The notes beneath the pieces are model-generated. The model ran no database searches and was not told the DNA's origin. It saw only the letters and a program-made list of their open reading frames with translations. This document shows positions 44,561 through 54,500 of a stretch of DNA of 61,206 bases, one piece after another (the stretch's first letter is position 1; each line of letters opens with the position of its first letter). A program made the translations under genes and the position numbers. Source of the DNA: Candidatus Poribacteria bacterium (GTDB lineage: Bacteria; Poribacteria; WGA-4E; WGA-3G); assembly GCA_021295715.1 (NCBI GenBank), contig JAGWBV010000038.1, positions 1 through 61,206 on the forward strand. Direction: 5' to 3'.

Positions 44561-45318
44561 ATGAAACAACTTTCAAGAAGCATCTGGATCATCGTGTGCC
44601 TTTGTGCCACCATCGCATCCGCCGAATGGTCACAATGGCGCGGACAAAACCGAGATGGTATCTTGACTCAATTCTCTGCACCAGAGGTTTGGCCGAAACA
44701 ACTTAAAAAACTATGGCATGTGGAGTTAGGGAGTGGGGACGCTTCGCCTATCGTTGTGGAAGGACGGATTTACACGCACACACGGCAGAACCAAAATGAA
44801 GTCGTTACTGCACTTGATCTCAAAACAGGTGAGATGCTTTGGCAGAATTCCTATGGACCGGTACCTTACATGTGGCCCTGGCATGGTGCAGAATCGCGTG
44901 GTCAAGGTCCATTTTCCACACCGGTGTTTCATGACGGGATTGTTTATGCCCTGGGGATCGCGCAAGCCCTCTCCGCATTCGATGCCGAAACGGGTCAACT
45001 GCTTTGGCGCAAAGACTTCAAAAACACCTCGGCTTTGGGAGTTCGACATCGCCGATTGTGGAGTCAGGTTATTGCATCGTTCATGTAGGCGATCCGAAGA
45101 ACGGTGCATTAACTGCGTTTGATGCACGTACAGGAGAAGTCGCGTGGCAGTGGACTGAAGATGGACCGTCCTACGCATCACCAATCTGTGTTGAGTTTGA
45201 AGGAATAAAACAACTTGTCGCACTTACCCGGAAATACTGCATCGGCATTTCACCAACCACCGGCAAACTCTATTGGAAAACGCCTTTTGAGCAGGTGTGG
45301 GACGAGACCGTTCCATAG
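44561..45318 (+). pseudogene. PQQ-like beta-propeller protein, frameshifted and truncated by IS4
   Basis: ATG 44561 (GAGGAG upstream) opens a signal peptide (SIWIIVCLCATIASAEW), then WRGQNRDGILTQF and propeller repeats VTALDLKTGEMLWQNSYG and SAFDAETGQLLWRKDFKN. The frame is lost near 45025. In the following frame LGFGSSTSPIVESGYCIVHV, TAFDARTGEVAWQWTEDGPS and GISPTTGKLYWKTPF continue the propeller until the IS4 insertion at 45314. No continuation is found after the IS at 46741. The full protein would normally be 400 residues or more; this is a dead gene of the exported PQQ-propeller type common in Planctomycetes and Poribacteria. Confidence 0.82.
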
Positions 45319-46740
45319 GTGTCAATTTAGGGATTTTCCGTAGCCTCTTGGAGTTTCCGCCATGTTGTATTTTTTCCAGTGGCTCTCTGAAAAGTGCCTC
45401 CATTTTCAAAGGCACGCTTTATGTCTTTCAAGGTTTTGCGAAGTGTCGTTTTTGCGTGATGAAAGCTCATGGTGATCAGTCTCGCATAGCCTGCGATATA
45501 TTTTGCGGTTTTGATGAAACTGTGTTGTATGTGTCGGTATCCAGTGCCTAACATGACGGTATGCTGAATCAAAAGTGCGATGAGTTTGGCATAGATTTCA
45601 GAGAGGCTGCGATAGGGTTTCTGACTTCGGGAGACCTGAAGTTTTGAGAGACTTTTGAAACTCTTGAAGATCAACTCAATCTGCCAACGGACACCGACGA
45701 TGGCACAAATCTGCTTCGGTGTGAGCCGATGTGCCTCGATATTGGTGATATAGAGGTTGTATCCAGCGAGACGTAAGAGTGCTTTTGAGAGGGTTTCTGC
45801 CTTGCGTTTGGCACGGTGCTGGATGGAGCGTCGGCGTTTATCGGTTTCTGCTTGAGAAAGTCTTTCAGCGACGAGAGACACCCGAAGTCGCTTGGTTTTG
45901 CCGATACGAATAGACTTACGGATGAAGGTGTTTTCTGCTTCTGCTTTGAGCATGTTTTGTAGATCGAGGCGTTCCCCGGTGTCATCAGACACGAACGAGT
46001 TGGCTTTCAACCGAGATATCCAGTAGATACCGTTTTCAGTCAGTTTCTCAAGCGCATCGAGCGAAAAATATGCTAAGTCTGCGAGGCGTAAACTCCCCTT
46101 TGGTAGGGGGTGAGCGGCTTTCATAGCCGTGGCATCCGCCGTCATCCCGTCAGTGAGTTGGAAGTGTTGAAAACTTCCCGTAAGGACATCAAAACACAGA
46201 TGAAGTTTCAAAGCCGCTTTGTGAGGATGATCCTTTTTCGGGGGCCCTTTGCAAATCTCATGGAGTTCATTGGGGAGTCGTATCCATGTCGAATCTTGAA
46301 CATAGACACCCGTAAACGCCTCAAGTAAAGGGAGCGTTTGCCGTTGATTGCCCCCTTCGAGCATTTCCGCAATCGCTGTTTGAAGCGTGCGTTTGAACAT
46401 TTCAGCGGTTTCAGGGGTCAGCCGTTGTTCAAGAGCCTGGCGTCTGACTTGTATACCGAGAGTCGCAGCTGTTTCAGTGAGGTGCTGATAACTCGCTTCA
46501 GGGTCTTCCAACCACCCGAAGACCAGCGTTTGGGCTAACGCACTCCCGGTGAGTTTGCGTTTTCTTTTCACGCACCCCGTCTGCGGTGCGACTTCATCGG
46601 GGACGGTTTGAAGAATCATTTGCATTTTTTCGGGAACCTGTAGTAAAATGGACATTGGAAATACCTCTTTTGTAGAATTTACCTCTAACATTTGTTCTTA
46701 CACCAAAAACATACTTATTCCTACTAAATTGACACCTATG
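45314..46740 (-). mobile_element. IS4-family insertion sequence
   Basis: A 1.4-kb element bounded by the perfect 17-bp inverted repeat CATAGGTGTCAATTTAG (45314-45330) and its complement (46724-46740). The outermost CATAG/CTATG may include target bases. It carries one transposase. A related fragment GTGTCAATTTAAG lies near 43878. Confidence 0.88.
45327..46655 (-). CDS. IS4-family DDE transposase
   Basis: About 442 residues in one open frame. The N-terminal domain includes KLTGSALAQTLVFGWLEDPE. The first catalytic Asp is in GVYVQDSTWIRLP, the second in SLRLADLAYFSLDAL, and the YREK-type C-terminal motif (R-x3-E-x6-K) is in VGVRWQIELIFKSFKSLSKL. The element is therefore potentially active. ATG 46655 has GAGGT upstream and is preferred to the longer frame from 46691. 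Confidence 0.92.
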   Translation of the reverse strand: MSILLQVPEKMQMILQTVPDEVAPQTGCVKRKRKLTGSALAQTLVFGWLEDPEASYQHLTETAATLGIQVRRQALEQRLTPETAEMFKRTLQTAIAEMLEGGNQRQTLPLLEAFTGVYVQDSTWIRLPNELHEICKGPPKKDHPHKAALKLHLCFDVLTGSFQHFQLTDGMTADATAMKAAHPLPKGSLRLADLAYFSLDALEKLTENGIYWISRLKANSFVSDDTGERLDLQNMLKAEAENTFIRKSIRIGKTKRLRVSLVAERLSQAETDKRRRSIQHRAKRKAETLSKALLRLAGYNLYITNIEAHRLTPKQICAIVGVRWQIELIFKSFKSLSKLQVSRSQKPYRSLSEIYAKLIALLIQHTVMLGTGYRHIQHSFIKTAKYIAGYARLITMSFHHAKTTLRKTLKDIKRAFENGGTFQRATGKNTTWRKLQEATENP

Positions 46741-46785
46741 GTGCGCTTCCAAAGCGCACCTACCTAACAAATACACGACTTGATT
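46741..46785. repeat. Hairpin repeat next to IS4
   Basis: GTGCGCTTCC-AA-AGCGCAC (46741-46759) followed by CTACC belongs to the GGTGCGGTT hairpin family. It abuts the IS4 right end, so the IS may have inserted beside or into such a repeat. Confidence 0.55.
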
Positions 46786-47011
46786 TAACGTGAGTTTGAC
46801 ATAAGCGTATCTTTGGAAACCCGCCTCATTCTCACAGCCCCCCGGTGGAGTGTCGGGTTTCGCTATGTTTATTTTTCTCAATGTGTCATGAAAAAGAGAC
46901 GTTTCTGGGTAAACTGAAGGATTCTGAGGTCTTCATCACTCTACCTGGCGGAAACACCCAAGCAAAAACACCTACGGGCCTCTTTCAATTTTTATTATCA
47001 AACTCACATTA
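46786..47011. mobile_element. MITE with IS982-type ends, 226 bp
   Basis: TAACGTGAGTTTGA (46786-46799) and TCAAACTCACATTA (46998-47011) are inverted with one mismatch and equal the outer 14 bases of the IS982 ends. The interior includes GTCGGGTTTCGCTA, CTCTACCTGGCGGAAACACC and CAAGCAAAAACACCTAC. No transposase is encoded. Confidence 0.7.
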
Positions 47012-47036
47012 TTTAGTGTTCTATCCGGCACTGTAT

Positions 47037-47561
47037 CTAATACCGTGCTTCCATCCCGCTATCCCAATCACAATCAAGACAAAACATCACCTTTGGTCCT
47101 AAATACTGGATGTTTTTACCACCACAGTCTGGGCACGTTTTTATCGGCTTTTCGGTGTCGTCTCTCTCACCGTGTTGGAGAATGTTCAAATAATACACCT
47201 TTAGCACGCCTGGATAACGATGCCCCATTGGACAACGGATCAGATCGGAATTATCATTCTCAAAACGTTCCATTGTTTCTCGAAGGAACGTTAACCGGCG
47301 GTGGCAGATCGGACAGGGATTAGGGGTCAATTCCTTCAGAACGACAAGGTCTGTGTTCTCCTGTTGGATGGAAACTGACAAGGCGAGGTGATGCGCGAGT
47401 TGCAGATGCGATATGCCTTGAGACCCGAGTTTTTCGGCGAGCTCAGAAACAAGTTTCGCGTAACTTTGTGGGCTCAGGACGACTTCAGTCGGAATCATCG
47501 TTCCGCCTTTTAAACTGGAGAGAAGCTGATAGATGCGTTCTAAAATAGTTGCTACCTCCAC
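47037..47561 (-). CDS. Unknown protein with two zinc ribbons
   Basis: 174 residues. The N-terminal half is helical (ERIYQLLSSLKGGTMIPTEV, SYAKLVSELAEKLGSQGISH). The C-terminal half has two zinc-binding modules: CPICHRRL with IRCPMGHRY, and CPDCGGKN with VMFCLDCDWD. The second resembles rubredoxin-like or RPB9-type ribbons. I do not recognise the family. It lies nine bases after a small partner gene on the same strand, so they probably form a two-gene operon. Confidence 0.65.
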   Translation of the reverse strand: MEVATILERIYQLLSSLKGGTMIPTEVVLSPQSYAKLVSELAEKLGSQGISHLQLAHHLALSVSIQQENTDLVVLKELTPNPCPICHRRLTFLRETMERFENDNSDLIRCPMGHRYPGVLKVYYLNILQHGERDDTEKPIKTCPDCGGKNIQYLGPKVMFCLDCDWDSGMEARY

Positions 47562-47570
47562 AGCAGAGAA

Positions 47571-47951
47571 CTATACTGTCCTGCCTTCGGTCGGCTCAGA
47601 AACTAATGTCCGTTCATTGCCGCGCGCGAGGGGTGATGCGGATACATTCCTTTGGGAACGGTAAGCATCCGCCGGTTGGTTCCGGGTCAGGATGAGGTCA
47701 TCCCCGTCACGCTCAATAAGATCGTCCTGCATTAATGTGATTTCAAATTTTCGCATGCTGGTTATGAAGTTGATAGTGACCCGCGATGCTGCCTTCAACT
47801 TAATCTGCCAACCGGTTGCTGTTTTCGTTCGAGTGAACCGATCACTAATATCAAGGGACTGCATCTGCGCAGCGTTGACGATCACACCGCTTTCTGCCAG
47901 TGTTTGTTCTTCGGCTTCGACAGCATTCTCGTTAGTATTTTGTTCCACCAT
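47571..47951 (-). CDS. Unknown small protein upstream of zinc-ribbon gene
   Basis: About 126 residues from ATG 47951 (MVEQNTNENAVEAEEQTLAE). The central part IKLKAASRVTINFITSMRKF and EITLMQDDLIERDGDDLIL looks beta-rich. The C-terminal tail is Ser/Arg-rich and low complexity (RSQRNVSASPLARGNERTLV). No family is recognised. A longer frame starts at 47987 (MLNSDFVEVKC) but has no better ribosome site. Confidence 0.55.
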   Translation of the reverse strand: MVEQNTNENAVEAEEQTLAESGVIVNAAQMQSLDISDRFTRTKTATGWQIKLKAASRVTINFITSMRKFEITLMQDDLIERDGDDLILTRNQPADAYRSQRNVSASPLARGNERTLVSEPTEGRTV

Positions 47952-47987
47952 GTTGCACTTCACCTCTACAAAATCTGAATTGAGCAT

Positions 47988-48283
47988 ATTTTATCAAAGA
48001 GGAGTGTCTATTGTCAAACAATTTTTTCTAATGTTTCCTGAAGCGTCTACAGATTCGCGCTTCTGAGGAGACTTTCACAATTTTTATAGTAAAATTTAGA
48101 ATGAATGAGACACTCTAAAGAGGCGAGGATACAATCCTCGCCAGTGGCGGGGGCGGTTTGTTTCGCTGCACAACTGTCCACATATTTTTCGACTTTACTA
48201 TATATTCTACAAAAATGAATGTGAAAATATAATTAACTTCTCGCAACGCAAGAACTGAATACGCTGAAGAAACAGAAATCGGG
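47988..48283. other. Divergent intergenic region with GGCGAGGA hairpin
   Basis: The only clear element is the perfect hairpin GGCGAGGAT-ACA-ATCCTCGCC at 48122-48142. Its stem begins with the same GGCGAGGA as the structured leader of tnpB at 60928. No ORF is supported. Confidence 0.55.
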
Positions 48284-48313
48284 TTGACAGTGATTCGCTA
48301 ATTGGACTATAAT
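48284..48313 (+). promoter_or_regulatory. Promoter of the vWA operon
   Basis: Consensus TTGACA (48284-48289), an 18-base spacer, consensus TATAAT (48308-48313), 22 bases before the ATG. AAAGGA at 48321-48326 is the ribosome site, so the 5' UTR is very short. Confidence 0.85.
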
Positions 48314-48335
48314 ATGTTCTGAAAGGAATTCAAAT

Positions 48336-50744
48336 ATGCGATTCACCTATTTCTTGCCAGGGTGGGTAGTTGTACTCAGTATCGGCGTTGTCATCGGTAT
48401 AACGGTGTTTGTTTATTTTCGTATGGCGCGTTCATTACACCCGAGGTATAGATTCTTGCTCATTCTGCTGCGGATCACTGCAGCGTCGATTCTGCTCGGT
48501 TGTCTCTTAGCCCCTGTTATCATTGAAAAGAAAGACATCACACCACCGACACACCTCTCTATTTTGGTTGATACCTCGCGCAGTATGCAACTCGTTGATA
48601 CCTCTATGAGCGAGATACCTATGTCAAGACTGAGTCAGGTGAATCAACTGCTTTTCAATGTCCCCGGGCAATTCCTGCAAACCTTACAAGATAAATTTGA
48701 GATTCATCTCTACCCTTTCAACACGCGACTGCAACAAAGTGTTTTGTTAGCACAAGCGGATGATTCTCCAATGCCGCCGTTTGAAGCAGAAGGAAACCTT
48801 ACTGATATCGCAAATGCTATACGGGGTGCTGCAGCGGCATGGAAGGGGCAACAAACTGCCGGTATTGTCCTTATTACAGACGGGGCACACAATTCTGGAC
48901 AGTTTCCTGTGGAGACGATCACCGAATTAGGAGTGCCGATCTATCCAATAGGTGTCGGTTCTGTGGAACCGCCAAAAGACATTCAGATTCAGGGTGTCAA
49001 TTACACGCCAATTGCTTACACAGACCATGAGAGTGTTATTCGTGTGACCGTTGTGCAAACAGGCTACACCGGCAAAACGACCCAGTTGTCTTTACGGGAA
49101 GTAGAAAGTAAGGATCTCGTGGATGCTGTAACGTTTACCTTCAACGCGCATCAGGGAGTAAACGCTGTCGATGCCGGCGCGAAACAGGTGATTGAGTTGA
49201 AATTGACACCGCAGTCAGAAGGTAACTTTCAATACACGGTTACACTTCCGATGCTTGACGGTGAACTCACGGAGGCGAACAATCAAAAGACGTTTTCGGT
49301 GAAAGTTGTGAAAGCCAAGTTGAACGTTTTTTATTTGGAAGGCAGGCCCAGGTGGGACTATACTTTTTTAAAACGGACATTGGAACGAGACCCGGACATT
49401 GAGGCTACCTGTGCAATTTTAGCGTCTCATAGATTAAAGAAATTCCCTGTAGGTAGCCTCCTCAATCGTTTAGATGGATATTATCCGCAGGCGACTCCGG
49501 TATCGGAGACCCCTCAGTTCCCTGAAACGCTTGCTGAACTTTCTAAATACGATGTTCTGATTTTAGGTGATGTGGGGGCTGAGCATCTTACTGAAACCCA
49601 GCAACGTGCAATCGTCGATTTTGTTGAGACGCAGGGAAAACCGGTTATCTTTCTACCTTCTCGGAACATGCTTGGCGTGAATGGGTTCGGGAATACAGAA
49701 TTAGCACCTCTTTTGCCGATTGACATCCCCAGTAATGGATGTCATGTAGAGGATACAGAATTTACGCTGCAATTAACCGAATCTGGTGCATTTCACCCGA
49801 TGTTGCAACTTGATGACCGTCAGAACACACAAACGGATAAAACTGTGGTGTTGGGTGAAAATAGCGTAAGTTTGTGGCGGAATATGCCAGCGTTGCCGCG
49901 ATCCTTCAGTGGATTTCGTCTCAGGGGTGGCGCGATGGCTTTGATGGAAAATGGGAGAGGCATGCCTATTCTGATTCTTCAGAGAGCAGGTTTAGGCAAA
50001 AGCCTCCTTATCGCCGCGGAGGGCTTCTGGAATTGGGATTTTGGTGTTAAAACATTTAAAGATAGCCGTTATCACACAATCTATGCTCGTTTTTGGGCAC
50101 AGGTGCTGCGATGGATGGCAACAAATACCGATGACAAGAATGTGTATCTTACGACAGATGCCTCTACCTATGCAATAGGGGATACAGTGAAGGTCACAAC
50201 ATATCTCTATTCTGAAACCTATCAACCTCAAGCGGGAGCAACAGTCGAGATCGAAGTCGTACCGCCTGATGGAGATCCTTTCCAGTTCCAGATGAATGCA
50301 ACGGCTGGAAGCACAAACCGGTCTGGAATGGAAGAGGGGAAGAATGGAAGAGTAGATGCCCATCCTTCCACCCTTCCTTCCTTCCATTATACCGCCCAAT
50401 TTGTGCTACTGCGAAAGGGGAGGTACCGCATTCGCGCAATCGGTAGGCGTGACAATCTGAAATTAGGTGAAGATCAAACAGATATTTATGCTCATCCACA
50501 GCTTGCCGAATTAGAGAACCCGCAGCTCAATGAAGACTTACTAAAGCAACTTGCTGAACAAACCGGTGGCACCTATTTTACAATGGCTGACGCAGAATCG
50601 GTCCCTGAAAGCATTGCGAATGTCCAAAATCCGATATTTGTTGATGCAGAACGCGAACTTTGGGCACATCCATTGATTCTGATCACAGTTGTCGGATTAT
50701 TAGGGACTGAATGGTTTTTGCGTAAACGGGTTGGACTGACTTAA
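48336..50744 (+). CDS. vWA-domain membrane protein (BatA/glutamine amidotransferase-like type)
   Basis: 802 residues. Two N-terminal membrane helices (GWVVVLSIGVVIGITVFVYF and FLLILLRITAASILLGCLLA) precede a von Willebrand A domain with MIDAS LVDTSRSMQLVD and TAGIVLITDGAHNSG. Ig-like segments follow, then an amidotransferase-like Rossmann region (KLNVFYLEGRPRWDYTFLKR, YDVLILGDVGAEHLTETQQ). The C terminus has one helix (HPLILITVVGLLGTEWFL). A palindromic DNA repeat is read in frame at about residues 664-684 (MEEGKNGRVDAHPSTLPSFH). Such proteins belong to MoxR/DUF58/vWA gene sets thought to act in envelope protein assembly; MoxR and DUF58 are not in the window. Confidence 0.85.
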   Translation: MRFTYFLPGWVVVLSIGVVIGITVFVYFRMARSLHPRYRFLLILLRITAASILLGCLLAPVIIEKKDITPPTHLSILVDTSRSMQLVDTSMSEIPMSRLSQVNQLLFNVPGQFLQTLQDKFEIHLYPFNTRLQQSVLLAQADDSPMPPFEAEGNLTDIANAIRGAAAAWKGQQTAGIVLITDGAHNSGQFPVETITELGVPIYPIGVGSVEPPKDIQIQGVNYTPIAYTDHESVIRVTVVQTGYTGKTTQLSLREVESKDLVDAVTFTFNAHQGVNAVDAGAKQVIELKLTPQSEGNFQYTVTLPMLDGELTEANNQKTFSVKVVKAKLNVFYLEGRPRWDYTFLKRTLERDPDIEATCAILASHRLKKFPVGSLLNRLDGYYPQATPVSETPQFPETLAELSKYDVLILGDVGAEHLTETQQRAIVDFVETQGKPVIFLPSRNMLGVNGFGNTELAPLLPIDIPSNGCHVEDTEFTLQLTESGAFHPMLQLDDRQNTQTDKTVVLGENSVSLWRNMPALPRSFSGFRLRGGAMALMENGRGMPILILQRAGLGKSLLIAAEGFWNWDFGVKTFKDSRYHTIYARFWAQVLRWMATNTDDKNVYLTTDASTYAIGDTVKVTTYLYSETYQPQAGATVEIEVVPPDGDPFQFQMNATAGSTNRSGMEEGKNGRVDAHPSTLPSFHYTAQFVLLRKGRYRIRAIGRRDNLKLGEDQTDIYAHPQLAELENPQLNEDLLKQLAEQTGGTYFTMADAESVPESIANVQNPIFVDAERELWAHPLILITVVGLLGTEWFLRKRVGLT
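50327..50388. repeat. In-frame palindromic element, copy 1
   Basis: AATGGAAG (50327-50334) pairs with CTTCCATT (50381-50388). The left half is GGAAG-rich and the right half CTTCC-rich (CATCCTTCCACCCTTCCTTC). It is read through in the vWA gene without breaking the frame. Confidence 0.75.
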
Positions 50745-50752
50745 ATGGCTAT

Positions 50753-50785
50753 CGGCTGTCAGCCGTCAGCCGTCGGCAAGAGGGG
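50753..50785. repeat. CAGCCGTCAGCCGTCGG repeat
   Basis: CGGCTGTCAGCCGTCAGCCG followed by TCGGCAAGAGGGG resembles the CGGCAGTTAGCAGTCGGCGG block with TCGGTAAGAGGG at 39811-39841. It is a second dispersed intergenic repeat family. Confidence 0.5.
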
Positions 50786-50793
50786 AAACGTGA

Positions 50794-51579
50794 ATGAAAG
50801 GATGGAAGAAAATATTGAACGATTGGAAGATTGGAAGATTGGAACGGTGGACACTTATCCTTCCATCTTTCCTGCTTTCCATTTCCAAGCCGAAAGCCGT
50901 TTTACGAAACTCTTTTTGGATCTGTTGTTTCCTTTTTTGCGCTGTGGTAGGTGTGCAGATGAAACGGAGTTTACAGGCTTCCGATGTCCCGATAACTATC
51001 GCCCAAATCCACTATAGTGGTGGCGGTGATTGGTATGGTGACGCGACAACGATCAAAAATTGGCTTCAACTCCTCCGAAACCGAACAGATATTGAAACCG
51101 CTAAGGATAGAGTGATTATTAAGCTGACCGATCATACCCTTTACCAATATCCGATACTCTATTTGGTAGGGCATGGGAATATCCGATTGACTGAAGGTGA
51201 GATTGAGGCATTGCGGGATTATCTCAAGAACGGTGGTTTTCTGTTCGCGAACGATGATTACGGGCTTGACAAGAGTTTTCGGCGTGAAATGCGAAGAGTG
51301 TTTCCAGAGCAGGAACTACACCCTATCCCAAACACGCATCTGATTTATCGCTGTTTCTACGAACTGAAAGGACTACCTAAGATTCATGTACATGACGCTG
51401 AGCCCGCACAAGGGTTTGGGCTTTTTCATGATGGACGTATGGTCGTTTACTATGCCTATAGTGCGGACATCGGGGATGGGCTTGAGGATGCCGATGTGCA
51501 TCCAGACGATACACCTCAGGTTCGCGAACTCGCAGCGAAAATGGCGGTAAATATTGCTGTATATGTGCTGACCCACTAA
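50794..51579 (+). CDS. DUF4159-type protein
   Basis: 261 residues. The conserved domain starts near PITIAQIHYSGGGDWYGDAT, then ILYLVGHGNIRLTEGEIEAL, YLKNGGFLFANDDYGLDKSF, GFGLFHDGRMVVYYAYSADI and a C-terminal MAVNIAVYVLTH, all typical of DUF4159 proteins that accompany vWA/MoxR loci. A hydrophobic stretch FWICCFLFCAVVGV (about 43-56) serves as signal or anchor. The first 35 residues (MKGWKKILNDWKIGRLERW) come from a copy of the palindromic repeat, so the original start may have been replaced. It overlaps neither neighbour and is 13 bases from the next gene. Confidence 0.82.
   Translation: MKGWKKILNDWKIGRLERWTLILPSFLLSISKPKAVLRNSFWICCFLFCAVVGVQMKRSLQASDVPITIAQIHYSGGGDWYGDATTIKNWLQLLRNRTDIETAKDRVIIKLTDHTLYQYPILYLVGHGNIRLTEGEIEALRDYLKNGGFLFANDDYGLDKSFRREMRRVFPEQELHPIPNTHLIYRCFYELKGLPKIHVHDAEPAQGFGLFHDGRMVVYYAYSADIGDGLEDADVHPDDTPQVRELAAKMAVNIAVYVLTH
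50797..50888. repeat. In-frame palindromic element, copy 2
   Basis: GAAAGGATGGAAG (50797-50809) is complementary to CTTCCATCTTTCC in the right half. The interior repeats GATTGGAA. It forms the 5' end of the DUF4159 coding frame. Confidence 0.7.
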
Positions 51580-51592
51580 AGGACGAAATGAA

Positions 51593-54500
51593 ATGGATGG
51601 ACAAAATGTGAACGAGGCTTACGGAAACCTCATTGATCGGCTGCGTGCGATTCAACGACAGTGGCGCTGGCTCATTTTCTCTGAGGGATTCCTGAAGTGC
51701 ATCGGTATTGTGGCACTCGTGATTGCGGGGACACTTATCGTTTTAACAGTGAGTTTCCAATTATGGCAGTCTCCTTTCTCACGCTGGATACGAATTGTGA
51801 TCCTCCTGTTATCAATAAGTGGTGCTGTCTATGCTGTCATCCGATCGTTCGTTCTGCCCCTCTGTCAGAAATTGACGGACGCGGCTGTTGCATCGCGCCT
51901 TGAATCGACGCAGACAGAAGCATCCTTCGCTACTGAAAACCGGATTCTCAGTGCTATACAGCTCCGGAAAAACTTGACGGATAACCCACTCGGATATGCC
52001 CCTGAGTTTATTGAACACCTTATCGTTCAAGCCAGTCAAGATGTAGAACAGATTCAACCCAAGCGAGTGTTCCAGACTGAGTTTCGGAAAGTTCGGCGGA
52101 ATGCTGGTATTGCTGTCGTGGGCGTGGTGTTTCTCTGGGGTACACATCTTCTTTTACCTACCGCTTTCATGGGATTTGCGAGGACCTTTGAGACTTTACC
52201 AACGGCACTGCAAGAGGATTCTGTTTATCTGAAAGACTCCATTCAAATTACAGACATTCAACCCGGTAGTATCCAGATTGAACGAGGGAGCCATGTTGGT
52301 ATAACCGCCGAAGTAAACGGACACTTCGACGCGCCTGTTTCACTCTACTATCGTGTTGGAAGTCGCGATGAGGCTACACCCACTGCGGAATGGCAATCCC
52401 TACCAATGCATCGTAACCCCATTGACACTGGTCACATTTCGCAAACAATCGAGATTTTATCGCCGCATAGCGCACTTCTTGAGAATGTTACACGTCCGCT
52501 TCAATATTATATTTCTGTCGAAGAGGTGACATCGGAACAGTATCAAATAACGATCAGTAATGAACCGATTGTCACGCAGTTCCAGTATCGACTTAATTAT
52601 CCTTCTTACACGCAGTTACAGTCCCAGACCCTCCCCGCAAATGTCGGGGACATACAAGTGCTTTCCGGAACAGAGGTAGTGTTCACAGGGGAGAGCAATA
52701 AACCGCTTCAGAAGGCACACATTGCTTTTGATGCATCTGGTAATGTGGAATTGGAGGTTACGGAGCGGCAATTACAGGGGACTCCTACACAGGATAGAAG
52801 GATGGAAGGATGGAAGGATGGAAGAGCGGAAGGATGGGCACCCACTCTTCCACCCTTCCCCTCTTCCATGCAAGGGTCTTTCGTTGCTCGTCAGAGTGAA
52901 AATTATCGTATCCACATTACTGATAGTGATGGGTTCACGAATCGAAACCCCGTGAGTCGGACGATTACTGTTTTTGAAGATACCGCTCCCGATGTCAATA
53001 TTGTCGCACCTGCACGGGATACCGTGTTAGACGATGCAATGTTGATCGCGCTAAAGGTGGAGGCTACAGACGACTACGGCATACAGGAACTTCAATTGGT
53101 ATACCGTATTGAGAGTGAAGGTGCTGAAGAGGTAAATGTGCCTTTAAAACGTTGGGAGTCTGGGGATGCGCTCTCACACAGATCGGTTTATGTAGCATAC
53201 ACGTGGGATGTTGATCGGATTGGCATGTTCCCCGGCGAAACGCTCGCGTATTACGTTCAAGCCTTGGATATTGATGATGTCTCAGGACCGAATATCGGTA
53301 AGTCTCATACCTATACCCTCCGTTTTCCTTCTCTCTCGGAGTTATATGACGCTGTTGCTGCGGAACAGGAAACCGAACAACGAGGACTTGAGGAACTCGT
53401 TGACGAGCAGGCAGATGCGACGGGTCTGGTTGACACGCTCCTTGATAAAATCAGGAAGAGCCAGGAACTTACCCTCAATGACGAAAATCTGATGCAACAA
53501 GTGCTTGAGAATCAGAAGCAGATTGAGGAATCGGCGAAGCAACTCATCGAAAACATGCAGGAGACAGCGGAAGAGATGGAACAGAACCAACTCTTTGACG
53601 CTGAGACGATAGAGAAGTATCAAGAACTGCAATATCTCATGGAGAAAGCACTTTCCGAAGAACATAAAGAACTCCTACAGAAATTATCAGAGGCACTCGC
53701 CGAACAGCAGGTGGATGAGCAGGAGCGGTCGATGGCGGAAGCGAATCTCAGTCAAGAGCAGTTTTTACAGCAATTGGAACGTGCCAAATCGCTCTATGAA
53801 CAGATTCTCCTCGAACAGGAACTCGAAGCGGCAGTGAAACAAGCAAAGGCACTCGCTGAACAGCAGAAGCAGTTGATGGATACATTGGAGTCGTCGGGAC
53901 AGTCCGCACCTACAAGCGATCTCGCAGAAAAAGAGGACCGAGTGGCGGATGAATTCAATGCGCTTAGCGGAAAGTTAGAGGAACTCGGCACAAAGATGGG
54001 CGAACTCGCTAAAAATCAAGAGAACGCACCGCCGCAAATAGAACGACTTGCGGATGAAATTCTTCGACTCAATGCGTTTGCGCACGAGCATAAACTGCCT
54101 GAGATGCTTGAAGCGACGAGTGAAAACCTCCGACGTGGAGAAAATAAGGAGGCACTTGAATCTGGACGGGGTGCAGAACAGACACTCACAGAATTCGCAC
54201 AGGGGTTGGATAACGCCTTGGCGTTCATGGAAGGGGCAAACGCCAACGAAACTTTGACCGCCCTACAGGAAGCCGTTGAAAGTGGGCTTCACCTCTCACA
54301 TCTCCACGAGAAAGTCCTCATGCAAACGAACGACATCCTCACCGCTGGGCAGTCTGATGCTTACATTTCAAGTGAGATTGTGCGATTGCAACACCTCGCT
54401 GCGGATGAACTCAGTACGGCGGAGAGTCTCACGCAGCTTTCCAGTAAACTTTGGAATTTAGGCAACCGACAGATACAAGTGCCACCTGAAGCTATATTCC

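Noticed and set aside
52794-52869. CRISPR-like array from the GATGGAAG repeats
   Set aside because: Units are short, adjacent and without spacers, and lie in a coding frame; no cas gene is present.
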